A DNA stretch of 64,000 bases from CAWGCE01 sp964480915. Its GTDB lineage: Bacteria; Planctomycetota; Planctomycetia; Pirellulales; Pirellulaceae. Below are positions 62,174 to 64,000 of this stretch, in pieces. Position numbers and translations under genes: made by a program. The stretch's first letter is position 1, and the number at the start of each line of letters is the position of its first letter. A model generated the notes under the pieces. It did not search any database. It worked only from the letters and a program-made list of their open reading frames with translations, and was not told the DNA's origin. The stretch is taken from positions 1 to 64,000 of the forward strand of contig CAYZRS010000019.1 in assembly GCA_964480915.1 (NCBI GenBank). Reading direction: 5' to 3'.

Positions 62174-63217
62174 CTATTGGTCCGCTGCGCCGATGCTGGC
62201 CTCGCGAACGATGCGTGCCCCATAATCGTTCGTTGGATCGCGGTACATGGCGTGCGTGTGGTTGGTCGAATCGCCACCCAAGTGTTGCGGCGAATACTCA
62301 ATGATGACCGCTGGACCTTGAATCCGAAACGTTGCGGCCGAACCGACTTCCGTCGGGCCAAACCAAGAAAAATAGAGGCTGTCTAAGTCGTCCGTGATCG
62401 TCTGCATCGTCTGTTTCGCATGCGTCTCATTCAGGATGCCAATCCGCTCCTGAATGAGATCGATCAGTAATCGTCGCTGCTCAGGAGTGAATTCACTGGC
62501 CGCGATTCCTTCTTGGCCCGGCGTGACCTCTTTCGCTTGCGGGCCATACTTTAGCTTCACGTGATGATCACCGACGATCGCTTGCTTTCGCTGCTGTTGG
62601 TTTAGTGAGCCAATTAATGCGAAGGCGCCATCCTCGTCGCCGGCCAACTGCCGGACCTGCCGCCCTTCAAATTCGAAATCGACCGGCTGACCACCGGTCA
62701 AACTTGGCGACAACGTGATTTGTGAGCCACAGATCGTCGCGTTGATTCCCAGGTGATGACCGCCGAACTGCCACATCCAGGGCGTCGTTTCGGACGGTTC
62801 TCCAAGGATCGAAACGAAATACTCGTCCTTACCGAAATTCATCCGACCGCCGTCTCGTCTGAGCAGCTCATCCCCATTCATATTGTCGATCACTTGCTGC
62901 AGACCGCGGGGGCTGAGCGTCGCTCGGAGCAATCCCAAGACCGCCTCTTTCTGCTGATCCGTCAGGTCACCCATGCGCAGACCACCTCGTCGTACTGCGC
63001 CCTCCGGCAGGTTCGACCAGTTCCTTTGCTGCTTTTCGTCGTCAAATTGGAAGCTGATCTTCTGACGCTCCGCTTCGCTCAATTCGGCCATCAGCGCGTC
63101 GGCCGCCGCGACGACACCGCGGACGACCGAGATAGCCGTCGGTTCCTCCTGCCCACGACACTCGCTGTTGATGCCGATGGCAAACGCCATTGAGAAAACC
63201 ATCCAAATTCGCTTCAT
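62174..63217 (-). CDS. Exported DUF3500 protein
   Basis: A 347-residue protein with a signal peptide (MVFSMAFAIGINSECRG region, about residues 1-23). The remainder has the DUF3500 pattern: a helical start with LMAELSEAERQKISFQFDD, the RRGGLRMGDLTDQQ stretch, FGKDEYFVSILGEPS, WMWQFGGHHLGINATI, and a His-rich C-terminal part (GDSTNHTHAMYRDP). The family is exported and of unknown function; the HH and HTH residues could bind metal. The matrixin-like gene follows on the same strand, with its open frame beginning at the DUF3500 stop, so the two are probably co-transcribed. Confidence 0.85.
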   Translation of the reverse strand: MKRIWMVFSMAFAIGINSECRGQEEPTAISVVRGVVAAADALMAELSEAERQKISFQFDDEKQQRNWSNLPEGAVRRGGLRMGDLTDQQKEAVLGLLRATLSPRGLQQVIDNMNGDELLRRDGGRMNFGKDEYFVSILGEPSETTPWMWQFGGHHLGINATICGSQITLSPSLTGGQPVDFEFEGRQVRQLAGDEDGAFALIGSLNQQQRKQAIVGDHHVKLKYGPQAKEVTPGQEGIAASEFTPEQRRLLIDLIQERIGILNETHAKQTMQTITDDLDSLYFSWFGPTEVGSAATFRIQGPAVIIEYSPQHLGGDSTNHTHAMYRDPTNDYGARIVREASIGAADQ

Positions 63218-63456
63218 CGTAGAACTCGCCTTAGAAAGCCAGGGACCGTCGAACTTTCAACAACGGACGAATTGAAAGCCCACAATCCAAAAGTATCAGA
63301 ATTCGCGAAGTTGCGGGGACAGATGTCGTCGCGCCGGCCCAAGTGCGGCACGAGGGCGACGAGAGGGCGGCCAAATCGCTGCCAAGCGCGACTTGGCGAC
63401 TCGGCGATTTGGCGATTTGGCCCAGTCAAAGGAAAGAGGAACCGACGAAACGGCAC

Positions 63457-63487
63457 AAAAAAAGCCCGTCTCGATCTGACGGGCTTT
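63457..63487 (-). terminator. Rho-independent terminator for tRNA-Asn
   Basis: Read on the minus strand, a perfect 10-bp stem (aaagcccgtc / gacgggcttt) with a 7-base loop ends in a run of at least seven U, about 9 bases after the tRNA. Confidence 0.9.
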
Positions 63488-63495
63488 GGGAAAAG

Positions 63496-63568
63496 CTCCC
63501 CCGGTAGGGCTCGAACCTACGACAAGCGGATTAACAGTCCGCTGCTCTACCAACTGAGCTACAGGGGA
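63496..63568 (-). tRNA. tRNA-Asn (anticodon GTT)
   Basis: A 73-base cloverleaf on the minus strand. It has a 7-bp acceptor stem (TCCCCTG with CGGGGGA, one U-G pair), the D-arm AGCTCAGTTGGTAGAGC, the anticodon loop CTGTTAA within GCGGA/TCCGC, and the T-arm GTAGGTTCGAGCCCTAC. The GTT anticodon decodes AAC and AAT. CCA is not encoded. A terminator follows directly. The DUF3500 gene lies downstream on the same strand but is separated by that terminator. Confidence 0.97.
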
Positions 63569-63598
63569 ATGGTGTTCTTCTAATTTACTCTAACCGAA

Positions 63599-63952
63599 CT
63601 AAAACGCACCCAGTGCCGAGGCCTGATCTGGGTGGATGTCGTACATCTGATCCAACTTAGTGATCGAGAATACCTCATAGATGTTCGCGCAGATGCTGCA
63701 AAGCTTCAGTTTTCCTTCTGATTTCTTTACTTTTTTGTCGAGCCGAATCAACTTTCCGAGTGCGGCACTGGACATGATTTCGACGTCTTCAAAATTCAGC
63801 AGTAGCGACTTTGTATTATCGTTATCAACGAGGGAAAATAATTCGTCCCCCAGGACCTGAATTTGATCTTCGTCACGAATCTTGCTGTCCACGAACCGTA
63901 CGATCGTTACGGTCCCCTCTTCAGCGACGGTAATTTGTTGAAAATCGGCCAT
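63599..63952 (-). CDS. STAS-domain anti-sigma factor antagonist-like protein
   Basis: A 117-residue cytoplasmic protein made of one STAS domain. The strand-helix order is clear: VTIVRFVDSKIRD, the switch-loop region LLLNFEDVEIMSSAALGKLIRL, whose SSAAL matches the place of the phosphorylated Ser in SpoIIAA/RsbV-type proteins, and the last helix before LDQMYDIHPDQ. The ATG at 63952 has GGAGGGG 4 bases upstream; a longer frame from 63991 lacks this. Such proteins usually work with a kinase-type anti-sigma factor, which is not seen here. It may work with a partner beyond the window edge. Confidence 0.85.
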   Translation of the reverse strand: MADFQQITVAEEGTVTIVRFVDSKIRDEDQIQVLGDELFSLVDNDNTKSLLLNFEDVEIMSSAALGKLIRLDKKVKKSEGKLKLCSICANIYEVFSITKLDQMYDIHPDQASALGAF

Positions 63953-64000
63953 CGGCCCCTCCAGGTCGTTTGTTAGCACGCTGATTCCCACCAGCGGTAG

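Noticed and set aside
1..64000. CRISPR array, prophage or insertion sequence
   Set aside because: I saw no regularly spaced repeats of CRISPR type, no transposase or integrase genes and no phage structural genes. The tRNA-Asn has no integrase or direct repeat beside it.

Overview
The window looks like chromosomal DNA of a planctomycete, probably of the Pirellulales type. This is inferred from gene content, not from a marker gene. Indicators are a c-type cytochrome fused to a beta-propeller and HEAT repeats (the PVC 'membrane-bound dehydrogenase' architecture), large exported proteins with dockerin-like and PEP-CTERM ends, an N-terminal FEPLEERQVL motif, a DUF1080 lipoprotein, a DUF3500 protein, a VWA/STN mosaic protein, and an ECF sigma factor placed directly before a Ser/Thr kinase with a TPR-like tail. 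Genes are mostly monocistronic or in pairs, on both strands. There is no sign of a phage, insertion sequence or CRISPR array. Two 100-N assembly gaps (46345-46444 and 60505-60604) interrupt the sequence.

Layout. 0.3-6.5 kb: a giant beta-helix/dockerin protein, a Tat-exported sugar isomerase-like protein with a membrane protein, and a ribbon-helix-helix protein. 6.7-11.7 kb: a hybrid histidine kinase with an exported TPR-like sensor region, RNase P RNA (minus strand), a cupin gene with an apparent frameshift, a TIGR01212-type radical SAM protein and an FHA protein. 11.8-15.1 kb: exported metal/redox proteins (an HMA domain and two thioredoxin-fold proteins) and a lipoprotein. 15.4-18.9 kb: an App1-type phosphatase, rpsD and lpdA. 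19-20.5 kb: two tandem exported paralogs of an unrecognised family sharing a CxLCDG core. 20.7-29.2 kb: ECF sigma/kinase pair, then aceE and aceF. 29.4-34.3 kb: a CAP-domain protein, glgC, a cytidylyltransferase-like protein, a DUF1080 lipoprotein and aroH. 34.4-40.6 kb: a co-directional exported trio (PVC cytochrome/HEAT dehydrogenase, HlyD-like adaptor, alpha/alpha-toroid protein). 40.7-48 kb: an SLC13-type transporter with RCK_C domains, an orphan exported protein and the VWA/STN/DUF2135 giant. 48-59.6 kb: tsaD, a CtpA-type protease, a WD40 protein, a gene interrupted by an in-frame TGA, a DUF2330 protein, an ankyrin protein and an Aas-type acyltransferase/acyl-ACP synthetase. 59.7-64 kb: two small membrane proteins (the second ending in an 18-bp tandem repeat whose units carry the stop codon), a metalloprotease-like dockerin/PEP-CTERM protein, a DUF3500 protein, tRNA-Asn and a STAS protein.

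Together the genes give central metabolism (all three pyruvate dehydrogenase subunits, glycogen precursor synthesis, chorismate to prephenate), core RNA and translation functions (rnpB, rpsD, tsaD, tRNA-Asn) and a large extracytoplasmic and signalling component. The items most worth a second look are the in-frame TGA gene, the frameshifted cupin, the CxLCDG paralogs, the stop-containing tandem repeat at an assembly gap, and the VWA/STN/DUF2135 mosaic.
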